A stretch of DNA of 64,000 nt from contig NZ_JAJTTE010000010.1 in assembly GCF_021343995.1 (NCBI RefSeq), forward strand, positions 90,848-154,847, written 5' to 3'. Below are positions 50,986-59,178 of this stretch, one piece after another (the stretch's first letter is position 1; every line of letters begins with the position of its first letter). Origin of the DNA: Pseudonocardia terrae (GTDB lineage: Bacteria > Actinomycetota > Actinomycetes > Mycobacteriales > Pseudonocardiaceae). Made by a program: the position numbers and the translations under genes. The notes below the pieces were generated by a model. That model was not told the origin of the DNA, searched no databases, and saw nothing but the letters and a program-made list of their open reading frames with translations.

Positions 50986-51639
50986 ATGCGGCAGCCGGCC
51001 GGGCGGAGTGCGCGGCGTTCCGGGGGAGAGCGTAAACCCCGCGAGGAGCGCTGGGCCGAGCTCATCGAGGTCGCCACGCAGGTGTTCTACGAGAAGGGCT
51101 ACGACGGCGCGTCCCTGCAGGACATCGCCGACCGGCTCGGGATGCTCAAGGGCAGCCTCTACTACTACATCCAGTCCAAGGAGGACCTGCTCTTCGACGT
51201 GATCAGCGCCGTCCACAAGGAGGGCCTGGCCGTCGTGCGGTCCCGGTCGGAGGTGCCCGGCGGGCCGCTGGAACGGCTGGAGAGCGTGATCCGCGGGCAC
51301 GTGGAGCACACCTGCCGCAACCTCGTACCCACCGCGGTCTTCCTGCACGAGCTGTCGGCGCTCCCGGTCGAGCGCCGCAAGGAGATCCTCGGGTCCGAGC
51401 ACGCCTACCAGGGCGTGTTCCGCGACCTCGTCGAGCAGGGGCAGGCCGCGGGGCTGGTGCGGGCCGACCTCGACCCGCGGCTCGCGGCCCTGTCGATCCT
51501 GGGCTCGACGAACTGGGTGTACCGCTGGTTCCGTCCCGGCGGCACCTTCACCCCCGAGCAGATCGGGGCCGAGATGGCGGAGATGGCGATCCGCGGGATC
51601 GCGACCGAGGAGACGTTGCAGGACCGCGCCTCCCGCTGA
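50986..51639 (+). CDS. TetR/AcrR family regulator (KstR2-like)
   Basis: A 217-aa TetR regulator. The N-terminal HTH is about residues 40-60 (GASLQDIADRLGMLKGSLYYYIQSKEDLLF), with all landmark residues. The ligand domain shows VEHTCRNLVPTAVFLHEL and STNWVYRWFRPGG, a KstR2-like pattern, suggesting a CoA-thioester effector. ATG 50986 behind GAGGGGAG. A self-operator lies upstream. It is the only TetR gene in the window and the natural candidate to bind the repeated palindromes across 24.7-62.9 kb. Confidence 0.9.
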   Translation: MRQPAGRSARRSGGERKPREERWAELIEVATQVFYEKGYDGASLQDIADRLGMLKGSLYYYIQSKEDLLFDVISAVHKEGLAVVRSRSEVPGGPLERLESVIRGHVEHTCRNLVPTAVFLHELSALPVERRKEILGSEHAYQGVFRDLVEQGQAAGLVRADLDPRLAALSILGSTNWVYRWFRPGGTFTPEQIGAEMAEMAIRGIATEETLQDRASR

Positions 51640-51657
51640 CACCCCAGGAGGAGCACC

Positions 51658-52347
51658 ATGCCGGTCCGCTGAGCGGACGTACCGCCCTGGTGACGGGCGG
51701 GTCCCGCGGAGTCGGGCGCGGGGGACGTCGTGGTCGTCTCGAGCACCACCACCGGGGAGCTGCCCAAGGACGGCGCGGCGTACTCGCCGGCCAAGGCGGC
51801 GATGGAGGCCGCCGCGTTCACGCTCGCCCGTGAGGAACGCGAGCACGGGATCCGGGTCAACGTCGTCGCGCCCGGGCTCGTGGCCACGGACAGGGGGGAG
51901 CGGCTGGTCGCCGCGACCGCGGGCGGGAGCATCGCGGACCTCGACGCCGCCTACCCCTACGGCCGCGTCGCCCGCCCCGCCGATGTCGCCGGCGTCGTCG
52001 CGTTCCTGGCCTCGCAGGACGGGGAGTACCTCACCGGCCAGCGCATCGAGGTCGACGGGGGCGGGCCGGAGCAGAGCCTGTTCCACTGCCGCGGCGGGGT
52101 CGCGAGTGCGGTCAGCGGGGGTGCGGGACGCACATTGCGGTCGTTGATCCACGTCCGGGCAGCGGGAGGTTCGGACTCTTCGAGCGTTCCGCTGCCGAAG
52201 TGCGGATCTCGGGGCAGCGGGCAGGCCGGCGGGCGGCGGCCCGGCTCGTGCCCCGTGATCAAGGGCGGAACGGGGTGTGCGGGCGGTGCGGAGGACGGTC
52301 TGCCCTTGATCACGGGTCGGCCCGGTGGCCGGCTCGATCGCCCGTGA
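51658..52347 (+). pseudogene. SDR pseudogene with deletion and frameshift
   Basis: An SDR start (LSGRTALVTGGSRGVGRG, from 51669, with a stop codon just ahead of it) is followed directly, in another frame, by the second half of an SDR: VVVVSSTTTGELPKDGAAYSPAKAAMEAAAF, then IRVNVVAPGLVATDRGERL and ASQDGEYLTGQRIEVDGGGPEQSL. About 110 central codons are missing. The family's normal end lies near 52090; the frame then runs on into repeat DNA to 52347. A good ribosome site (AGGAGGAG at 51648) survives. Confidence 0.78.
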
Positions 52348-52405
52348 TCAAGGGCGGAACGGGGTGGGCGAATGGTCCAGAGGCCCGATCTGCCTTGATC
52401 ACGGG
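52252..52405. repeat. Two tandem copies of a GATC-centred inverted repeat
   Basis: Unit 1: CCCGTGATCAAGGGC (52252-52266) with its exact complement at 52302-52316. Unit 2: the same left arm at 52341-52355 and a right arm at 52391-52405 with one base missing. The units are 89 bp apart and share GGAACGGGGTG after the left arm and GTCGGCCC after the right arm. The region between the SDR remnant and the carboxylase gene holds no other feature. Confidence 0.85.
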
Positions 52406-52485
52406 TCGGCCCCGGCAGCCTCGGTGGGCGAGCGCGGGGTCGACGGGGTGGGCCTCGGTGGCGAGGCCCCGCTCGTCCGTGCCGG

Positions 52486-54453
52486 TCAGGTGAGGGTGAT
52501 CAAGGGGGAGCCGGCGGCGACGGGGGTGCCGGCCTCGGTCAGGACCTGGCCCACCGTGCCGCCGACCTCCGTGCGGATCTCCATCTCCATCTTCATCGCC
52601 TCGAGCACCGCGACGACGTCGCCGGGCGCAAGCTCCTGGCCGGACTCCACGCGGACCTCGACGACGGTCGCGTCCATCGGCGCGACGGGCACGGTGCCGG
52701 CCGCGGAGGCGGCTCCTCCTGTGGCACCCACGGACTCGCGGGTCGGGCGGGACGACGCCGTGGCCGCGGCTCCCGGCCGGACCGTGCGGCCGTACACCGC
52801 CACCTCCACCGGGCCGCGGTCCGTCGCGATGCGGACCCGGCGGGTGGGAACGACCGCGCCGCCCCCGACCGCGCCGCCCCCGACCGCGCCGCCCCCGACC
52901 GCGCCGCCCCCGACCGCGGCCCCTCCGACCCCGCTGCCCCCGACCGCGCTACTTCCGACTGCCCCGCCCCCGATGCCCCCGGCCCCGACCGCATCTGCGA
53001 TCGCGCCACCCACCCCACCGGCCGCGTTGCCGGCGGCGGAACCCTGAGCCGCGGCCCCACCGACCCCCACGGGCCGCTTCGTCAGGTCCGGGGCCCACTC
53101 CCGCTGCACCGAGCCGGTGTCGTGGGTCCCGGCGGCGAAGGACTCCGAGCCCAGCACCTCGCGCAGATAGGGCGCGGTGGTCGGCACGCCCTCGACCCTC
53201 AGCTCACCGAGCGCGGCGATCAACCGGCGACGGGCGGCGTCGCGGTCGGCGCCGTGCGCGAGCACCTTGCCGAACATCGAGTCGTACTCCGGCGCGACCC
53301 GGCTGCCCGGGCCGCCGCCGGGCTCCACGCCGAAGTCGTTGCGCACCCCCGGTCCCAGCGGGAGCGCGAGCCCGGTGATCGCGCCGGGCGCGGGCCGGAA
53401 GTCCGCCCACGGGTCCTCCGCGGCGATGCGGGCCTGGATGGCGTGCCCGGAGATCCGGACGTCGTCCTGGGTGAAGGGCAGCGGCGCGCCGTCGGCCACC
53501 CGCAGCTGCGTGGCGACGATGTCCAGCCCGGTGACCAGCTCGGTCACCCCGTGCTCGACCTGCAGCCGGGTGTTGATCTCGAGGAAGAAGAACTCGCTCT
53601 CGGTCAGCGCAGTCCCTGGCACCACGAGGAACTCCACCGTCCCCGCGCCGACGTACCCGACCGTCCGCGCGAGCGTCACGGCGGCGTCGAGGATCCGGGA
53701 GCGGAGCGAGGAGGAGAGCCCGAACGCCGGGGCCTCCTCGATCAGCTTCTGGTGCCGCCGCTGTACCGAGCAGTCCCGGTCGCCCAGGTGGACGACGGTG
53801 CCGTGTGCGTCGCCGATCACCTGCACCTCGACGTGCCGCGGGCGCTCCAGGTACCGCTCGAGGTGCACCTCGGACCGGCCGAACGCCGCGCCGGCCTCGC
53901 GTCCGGCGGCGGCCATGGCGTCGGCCAGCTCGTCGGCGGAGCGCACCACCCGCATCCCGCGGCCGCCACCCCCGAACGACGCCTTGACGACCAGCGGGAA
54001 CCCCAGCCCCTCCGCGGCCGAGGACGCCTCGGCCGGGGTCAGGTCCCCGGTCCCGGGCGGCACCGGCACCCCGCACTCCTCGGCGAGCGCCCGCGCCGCG
54101 ACCTTGTCGCCCATCCGGGCGATGACCTCGGCGGACGGTCCCACGAACGTCAGCCCGGCGCCCGTCACGGCCTCGGCGAACCCGGCGTCCTCGCTGAGCA
54201 GCCCGTAGCCGGGGTGCACGGCGTCGGCGCCGGAGGCCTTGGCGGCGCCCAGGATCGCGTCGACGTCCAGGTACGAGGCCCGCGCGGGGGCCGGGCCGAT
54301 CCGGTGCGCCTCGTCGGCCAGCCTGACATGCAGCGCGTCGGCGTCGGCGTCGGAGTACACGGCGACGGCCCGCAGGCCGAGCTCCCGGCAGGACCGGATG
54401 ATCCGGACGGCGATCTCGCCGCGGTTCGCCACCAGGACGGTCTGGATCGACAC
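52486..54453 (-). CDS. Acyl-CoA carboxylase alpha chain (biotin carboxylase + biotin carrier)
   Basis: A 655-aa protein. Residues 1-450 are biotin carboxylase: VANRGEIAVRIIRSCRELG at the start, the ATP-grasp loop GGGGRGM, EINTRLQVEHGVTELVTGLD. About residues 475-550 is a Gly/Ala/Val linker with GGGAV-type repeats. The last 70 aa are the biotin carrier domain with EAMKM; the biotinylated Lys is about residue 621. With the divergent carboxyltransferase it carboxylates an acyl-CoA (propionyl-, methylcrotonyl- or geranyl-type). GTG 54453. Confidence 0.94.
   Translation of the reverse strand: MSIQTVLVANRGEIAVRIIRSCRELGLRAVAVYSDADADALHVRLADEAHRIGPAPARASYLDVDAILGAAKASGADAVHPGYGLLSEDAGFAEAVTGAGLTFVGPSAEVIARMGDKVAARALAEECGVPVPPGTGDLTPAEASSAAEGLGFPLVVKASFGGGGRGMRVVRSADELADAMAAAGREAGAAFGRSEVHLERYLERPRHVEVQVIGDAHGTVVHLGDRDCSVQRRHQKLIEEAPAFGLSSSLRSRILDAAVTLARTVGYVGAGTVEFLVVPGTALTESEFFFLEINTRLQVEHGVTELVTGLDIVATQLRVADGAPLPFTQDDVRISGHAIQARIAAEDPWADFRPAPGAITGLALPLGPGVRNDFGVEPGGGPGSRVAPEYDSMFGKVLAHGADRDAARRRLIAALGELRVEGVPTTAPYLREVLGSESFAAGTHDTGSVQREWAPDLTKRPVGVGGAAAQGSAAGNAAGGVGGAIADAVGAGGIGGGAVGSSAVGGSGVGGAAVGGGAVGGGAVGGGAVGGGAVVPTRRVRIATDRGPVEVAVYGRTVRPGAAATASSRPTRESVGATGGAASAAGTVPVAPMDATVVEVRVESGQELAPGDVVAVLEAMKMEMEIRTEVGGTVGQVLTEAGTPVAAGSPLITLT
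52857..52975 (-). repeat. 15-bp coding minisatellite in the carboxylase linker
   Basis: On the plus strand the 15-mer GCCGCCCCCGACCGC repeats four times perfectly and then in decayed form. It encodes the Gly-Gly-Gly-Ala-Val repeats in the linker between the biotin carboxylase and the carrier domain. Length change by whole repeats would keep the frame. Confidence 0.88.
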
Positions 54454-54492
54454 GGGCCGCTCCGCTCTACTCGGGGGGTCGACGAGGTCTGT

Positions 54493-54514
54493 CTACCAAT
54501 CGACCGTCTGGTAG
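54493..54514. promoter_or_regulatory. Candidate TetR operator, best 22-bp example
   Basis: CTACCAATCG-N2-CGTCTGGTAG. The outer six bases on each side (CTACCA/TGGTAG) are perfect. It lies between the divergent carboxylase genes, 40 bp from the alpha-chain start and 52 bp from the carboxyltransferase start. Confidence 0.7.
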
Positions 54515-54565
54515 TCTAGCGTCCGTCGGTGAGACCAGACGGACACCGGTACGAGCGGAGGTCCC

Positions 54566-56167
54566 GTGACGGCAACGGACAGCCCCACGGCGTCAGCAGG
54601 CACCCCCGGCAGTGCTCCCGGCACTCCCCACGGAGACGGCGGCGCGCACACCATGGCGGACAGGATCGCGCTCCTGCGCGAGAAGCAGGAGGCCGCCCAC
54701 GCCAGCGGCGGCCCGGAGGGTCTGCGCCGGCACCGCGAGTCCGGCCGGCTGCCGGTGCGCGAGCGGATCGACATGCTCGTCGACCCGGACACCTGGTTCG
54801 AGATCGGTGCGTTGGCGCTGCCGGAGCTGCGGCGCGAGAAGCCCATCCCGGGCGACGCCGTGGTGACCGGGTTCGGGCTGCTCGACGGGCGTCGCATCGG
54901 CGTGATCGGCATCGACTCCAGCGTGGTCGCGGGCACCACGGCCCCGATCAGCATGCGCAAGCAGGGCCGGTTGATCGAGCACGCGCAGCGGCACGGTTTC
55001 CCCCTGGTCCTGTTGTGCGACGCCGACGGCGGCCGGATGCCGGACGTCTCGGGCTGGCGGTTCTCCGGTCTGCCTCTGGACTTCACCACGTTCCTCAAGC
55101 CGCCGCCCGGTCAGCCGGTGGTGCCGCGCGCGGCCGCAGTGCTCGGGCCGAGCTACGGCGACTCGGCGTTGCACGCCTCCACCGCGCACTACGTGGTGAT
55201 GGTGCGGTCCGGCTCGATCGCGCTGTCCGGCCCGTCGGTCGTCGAGCCGGCGATCGGGGAGAAGGTCACCGACGAGGAGCTGGGCGGCCCGTCGGCCGCG
55301 ACCGAGGCGGGCAACGCGCACCTGGTCGTGGACACCGAGGCGGACGCGATGGACGCGATCGCCGCCTTCCTGTCCTACATGCCGCAGAACTCCATGCAGC
55401 GCCCGCCGCTCGCGCCGCCGCTGCCGCCGGGGCGCGACCCGAAGGACCTGGAGAGCATCGTCCCGCTGGGGGCGCGGTCGGGCTACGACATGCGCGACGT
55501 GTTCGCCTGCCTCGCCGACGAGGCCAGCATCCTGCCCTGGGCCGACGGCTGGGGCTCGAGCCTGCTGTGTGCGCTGGCCCGGATCGAGGGCCGCCCGGTG
55601 GGGTTGGTCGGCAACCAGCCGATCGTGCGCGCGGGCGCGCTGGACCCGGCCGCGTTGGAGAAGGAGAAGGTGTTCGTGCAGCTGTGCGACACCTTCGGGC
55701 TGCCGCTGGTGTTCCTGCACGACGTGCCGGGGCTGATGATCGGCACGCAGGCCGAGCGGGGCGGGATCCTGCACGGCTACGAGGCGCTGGTCTCGGCGAT
55801 CGCCGAGGCGACGGTACCGAAGGTCGGCGTGGTGCTGCGCAAGGCCTACGGCGGCGGGCACTTCGCGATGGGCGGGCGCCCGACCAAGCCCGACTTCCTC
55901 TACGCCTGGCCGAGCGCCGAGCTCGGGTTCATGGCCCCGGAGACCGGCATCCGCACCATCCACCGGCGGAAGCTGGAGAAGGTGCTCGCCGAGCAGGGCC
56001 CGGAGGCGCACGCCGCGCTGGTCGCGGAGCTCACGGCGGAATGGATCAGCGAGGCGGAACCGTGGGAGGCCGCCGCGCACCTCTCGCTCGACGACGTCAT
56101 CGAACCGGGCCGGACCCGGGAGGTCGTGGCGGCGAGCATCGACATCGCCCTTGGGGGATCGCTGTGA
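54566..56167 (+). CDS. Acyl-CoA carboxylase carboxyltransferase (beta) subunit
   Basis: A crotonase-fold carboxyltransferase, 533 aa, of the AccD/PccB type: RHRESGRLPVRERIDMLVDPDTWFEIG at the start, the oxyanion Gly-rich segments LHDVPGLMIGTQAERGGI and KAYGGGHFAMGG near the C-terminal half. It lacks the usual zinc ribbon. GTG 54566 has GCGGAGGT. First gene of a six-gene operon in which each gene overlaps the next. Together with the alpha chain it forms a catabolic acyl-CoA carboxylase. Confidence 0.93.
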   Translation: MTATDSPTASAGTPGSAPGTPHGDGGAHTMADRIALLREKQEAAHASGGPEGLRRHRESGRLPVRERIDMLVDPDTWFEIGALALPELRREKPIPGDAVVTGFGLLDGRRIGVIGIDSSVVAGTTAPISMRKQGRLIEHAQRHGFPLVLLCDADGGRMPDVSGWRFSGLPLDFTTFLKPPPGQPVVPRAAAVLGPSYGDSALHASTAHYVVMVRSGSIALSGPSVVEPAIGEKVTDEELGGPSAATEAGNAHLVVDTEADAMDAIAAFLSYMPQNSMQRPPLAPPLPPGRDPKDLESIVPLGARSGYDMRDVFACLADEASILPWADGWGSSLLCALARIEGRPVGLVGNQPIVRAGALDPAALEKEKVFVQLCDTFGLPLVFLHDVPGLMIGTQAERGGILHGYEALVSAIAEATVPKVGVVLRKAYGGGHFAMGGRPTKPDFLYAWPSAELGFMAPETGIRTIHRRKLEKVLAEQGPEAHAALVAELTAEWISEAEPWEAAAHLSLDDVIEPGRTREVVAASIDIALGGSL

Positions 56168-56973
56168 GCAGCACGAACGGTACGGCCACCCGGAACGTCC
56201 GGGTGGAGGTCGAAGAGGTCGGCGACGGCCGGGTCGGCATCGCCGTGCTGACCATCGACGACCCGGCGAAGCTCAACGCGATGGGCCGCAGCTTCTGGGT
56301 GGAGATGCGCGAGGCGCTGGCCACGCTGGAGGCCGACGGCCGCACCCGGGCGGTGATCATCACCGGGGCGGGGGAGAAGGCCTTCTCGGCGGGCGGGGAC
56401 ATCGCGAGCTTCGCCGAGCTGACGGACGTCGCGGCGAAGCGGGAGTTCCAGCAGGACTGCATGCGGACCTTCGCCGCGGTCGAGGAGACCCCGCTGCCGG
56501 TGATCGCCGCGGTGAACGGCTACGCGATGGGCGGCGGGTGCGAGCTGGCGCTCGCGTGCGACGTCGTGGTGGCCGCGGACAACGCCACGTTCGGCATGCC
56601 GGAGAGCGCGGTCGGGCTGGTGCCCGGGTTCGGGGTGCTGCGGGCGCCCTTGGTGATCGGGCGGCACTGGACGAAGCTGATGATGTTCTCCGGGGAGCGG
56701 GTCGACGCCGAGACCGCGTTGCGGATCGGGCTGGCGCAGAAGGTGGTGCCGGCGGCCGCGCTGATGGACACCGCGCGCGAGATCGCCGCCCGGATCGCCG
56801 GGATGGCCCCGCTCGCGCTGGCCACCGGGAAGAACCTGGTCAACCGGGGCGTGGACCGCGGGGAGTTCGACCACTCCACGGCCGCGCTGACCACCCTGCA
56901 CGCCACGGCCGACGCCGCCGAGGGGATCGCGGCGTTCGTCGGGAAGCGCGCGCCGAAGTTCGAGGGGCGGTAA
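56164..56973 (+). CDS. Enoyl-CoA hydratase/isomerase family protein
   Basis: Crotonase-family enzyme, 269 aa. ITGAGEKAFSAGGDIASFAEL is the first oxyanion-hole segment, NGYAMGGGCELALACDVVVAADNATFGMPE the second; the Glu in the GGGCELA region and the distal Glu of MPES are in the usual catalytic positions. GTG 56164 overlaps the carboxyltransferase stop by 4 bp. Next to a carboxylase it may hydrate the carboxylated product (as isohexenylglutaconyl- or methylglutaconyl-CoA hydratases do); this is an inference. Confidence 0.9.
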   Translation: MSSTNGTATRNVRVEVEEVGDGRVGIAVLTIDDPAKLNAMGRSFWVEMREALATLEADGRTRAVIITGAGEKAFSAGGDIASFAELTDVAAKREFQQDCMRTFAAVEETPLPVIAAVNGYAMGGGCELALACDVVVAADNATFGMPESAVGLVPGFGVLRAPLVIGRHWTKLMMFSGERVDAETALRIGLAQKVVPAAALMDTAREIAARIAGMAPLALATGKNLVNRGVDRGEFDHSTAALTTLHATADAAEGIAAFVGKRAPKFEGR

Positions 56974-57776
56974 TGGAGCCTTTCGTCGCGCTCATGCGGC
57001 GCTACGTCAACGACTACACCAACCGGCACGACGTCTCGGTCTGCCCCGAGATCATGGAGCCGGGCTACACGCTGCGGATGGGTCCGCACGAGGTGGCGGG
57101 CCGCGACGAGCTGTACATCCCGGCGTCGCAGAAGCAGTTCCGGCAGTTCCCGGGCCTGTGCCTCACGGTCCACGAGATCGTGACCGACGGCGACCGGCTG
57201 GCCATGCGCTTCTCCGAGCACGGCCGCTCGGTCACGCACGACGGCCGGGGTGCGGCGTGGACCGGGCTCGGGCTGTACCGGTGGAACGGCACGAAGCTCG
57301 TCGAGAACTTCGTGGAGCAGGACTACCTCGCCCGACGGCGCCAGCTCGCCACCGGCGTGCCCGCGGAGGTCGAGCGCCCGGCGCTGGCGCCGTGGGACGC
57401 CGTCGCCGAACCGGCGGACCCGGCTGCCGAGCAGGTGGTGCGGGAGTGGATCTCGTCCGGTGCCGGCGCGGGACCCGTGACCCTCGACGACGGGGCTCCG
57501 GACATCCTGCTCGGCGACGCGTCGTCGCAGGTCGACGACCTGTTCTCGGCCGGCGCGCACGTCGCGTTCCGGGTCACCCGCACCGGCACCTACCGGGGCG
57601 GGCTGGGACCCGACGCCGGCATCGACGACGCCGCGCTGACCGGCGCGCCCGGCACGCTGCACCTCGTCGGCCTGGTCACCGTGGCCGGCGGGCGGGTGAC
57701 CGGCGGCCGGATCGTGCGCGACCGGTTGGGGCTGGCCCGGAGCCTGTCCCGGCCGACCGTGGGGAGCGCGTCGTGA
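56973..57776 (+). CDS. NTF2/SnoaL-like protein with extra C-terminal domain (5)
   Basis: A 267-aa protein: an N-terminal SnoaL/ester-cyclase-like domain (MRRYVNDYTNRHDVSVCPEIMEPGYTLRMGPHEVAG ... GTKLVENFVEQDYLARRRQL, about residues 8-130) and a second, more divergent cone-fold-like half ending LVTVAGGRVTGGRIVRDRLGL. So probably a tandem fusion of two NTF2 domains. ATG 56973 overlaps the hydratase stop (TAATG). It precedes the P450 gene with a 4-bp overlap. The reaction is unknown. Confidence 0.75.
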   Translation: MEPFVALMRRYVNDYTNRHDVSVCPEIMEPGYTLRMGPHEVAGRDELYIPASQKQFRQFPGLCLTVHEIVTDGDRLAMRFSEHGRSVTHDGRGAAWTGLGLYRWNGTKLVENFVEQDYLARRRQLATGVPAEVERPALAPWDAVAEPADPAAEQVVREWISSGAGAGPVTLDDGAPDILLGDASSQVDDLFSAGAHVAFRVTRTGTYRGGLGPDAGIDDAALTGAPGTLHLVGLVTVAGGRVTGGRIVRDRLGLARSLSRPTVGSAS

Positions 57777-58987
57777 GCGTGCTGGACGATCTCACCACCC
57801 CGTCGGCGAGCGCGGACCCGTTCTCCGTCTTCCGTGCCCTGCGCGAGAGCGACCCGGTGCACTGGAGCGAGGCGCACCGGGCCTGGCTGATCACGCGCTA
57901 CGACGACGTCTCGGCCGCCTTCCAGAACAAGGCCTTCTCCAACGACCGGGTCCGGCCGGTGCTGGAGCGGAAGCGGCAGTCCGGGGCGGAGTCCGCTGCC
58001 ACGGGCGTGCTCGGTCTGATGACGGGCTGGATGGTCGTCAACGACCCGCCCGTGCACACCCGGCTGCGCAAGCTCGCGGCCGGCGCGTTCAAGGGCCAGC
58101 GGATCGCGGCGATGGACGCGATGATCACCCGGATCGTCGACGAGCACCTCGACGCGTTCCTGCGCGGCTCCGGGCCGCAGGACCTGATCTCCGAGGTCGC
58201 GTACCCGCTGCCCGCCACGGTGATCGCGACGATGCTCGGCGCGGCGCCCGAGGACCGCGACCGGTTCCGGGAGTGGTCCGACGAGCTTGCGCTGGTCGCC
58301 TTCGGGACCGGCGGGGCCGCGCGGGCGGACCGGCACGAGCGGGCGCTACGCGGGCTGCGGGAGATGGAGTCCTACTTCCACACGCTGATCGAGAAGCGCC
58401 GCGCCGAGCCGGGCGAGGACATGCTGTCCGCCCTCATGGCGAAAGAGGGCGACGACCGCCTGACCGACGACGAGCTCGTCGGCATGTGCGCGCTGCTGCT
58501 CTTCGCCGGCCACGAGACCACCACGAACTCGATCGCGAACTCCGTGCTGGCGCTGCTCCGGCACCCCGACCAGCTCGACCGCCTGCGTCGTGACCCCGCG
58601 TTGATCGGCCCGGCCGTCGAGGAGCTGCTGCGCTTCGACGGCCCGATCAAGGTGCTCAACCGCTGGGTGGTCGCCGAGACCGAGGTGCGCGGCAGGACCA
58701 TCCGGCCGGGGGAGCGGGTGCACCTCGTGCTCGCCTCCGCCAACCGGGACCCGGAGAAGTTCGCCGCCCCCGACGCGCTCGACCTGGGCCGCAGCCCGAA
58801 CCCGCACGTCGCGTTCGGCAAGGGCATCCACGCCTGCATCGGCGCCCAGCTGGCCCGGATGGAGACCCGGATCGCGGTGGCCCGGATCGTCGAGCGGCTG
58901 CCCGGGCTGGCACTGGCGGAGGAGCCGGAGTGGAAGGACGTGCTCGCCTCCCGCTCCATGGAGAAGCTGGTGGTGACCCACTCGTGA
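57773..58987 (+). CDS. Cytochrome P450
   Basis: Class I bacterial P450, 404 aa. I-helix LLLFAGHETTTNS (the A-G-x-E-T-T motif for O2 activation), ExxR as EELLR, and the heme loop FGKGIHACIG with Cys355 as axial ligand. Substrate-recognition regions are not assignable. GTG 57773 overlaps the NTF2 fusion stop; a ferredoxin gene follows directly. It probably hydroxylates the pathway's substrate or an intermediate. Confidence 0.95.
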   Translation: MSVLDDLTTPSASADPFSVFRALRESDPVHWSEAHRAWLITRYDDVSAAFQNKAFSNDRVRPVLERKRQSGAESAATGVLGLMTGWMVVNDPPVHTRLRKLAAGAFKGQRIAAMDAMITRIVDEHLDAFLRGSGPQDLISEVAYPLPATVIATMLGAAPEDRDRFREWSDELALVAFGTGGAARADRHERALRGLREMESYFHTLIEKRRAEPGEDMLSALMAKEGDDRLTDDELVGMCALLLFAGHETTTNSIANSVLALLRHPDQLDRLRRDPALIGPAVEELLRFDGPIKVLNRWVVAETEVRGRTIRPGERVHLVLASANRDPEKFAAPDALDLGRSPNPHVAFGKGIHACIGAQLARMETRIAVARIVERLPGLALAEEPEWKDVLASRSMEKLVVTHS

Positions 58988-59178
58988 GGATCGGGGTCGA
59001 CAACGAGGTCTGCGAGGCGCACGGCCAGTGCTCGATCGTGGACATGGACCTCTTCCCGCTCGACGACGACGGCTACTCGGCCGTCGGGCCGGACCGTGAG
59101 GTGCCCGAGGGCGAGGAGGACACCGCCAGGCTGGGCGTCGACGCATGCCCGGTCCGCGCGCTGAAGGTCCTGTCGTGA
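58984..59178 (+). CDS. Ferredoxin, CxxHxxC...CP type (P450 partner)
   Basis: A 64-aa ferredoxin of the small [3Fe-4S]-type found beside actinobacterial P450s. Only three Cys are present (Cys10, Cys16, Cys55); the position that would hold the fourth ligand of a 4Fe-4S cluster is His13. GTG 58984 overlaps the P450 stop by 4 bp. It very likely donates electrons to that P450. The next gene, not a classical ferredoxin reductase, overlaps it in turn. Confidence 0.92.
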   Translation: MRIGVDNEVCEAHGQCSIVDMDLFPLDDDGYSAVGPDREVPEGEEDTARLGVDACPVRALKVLS

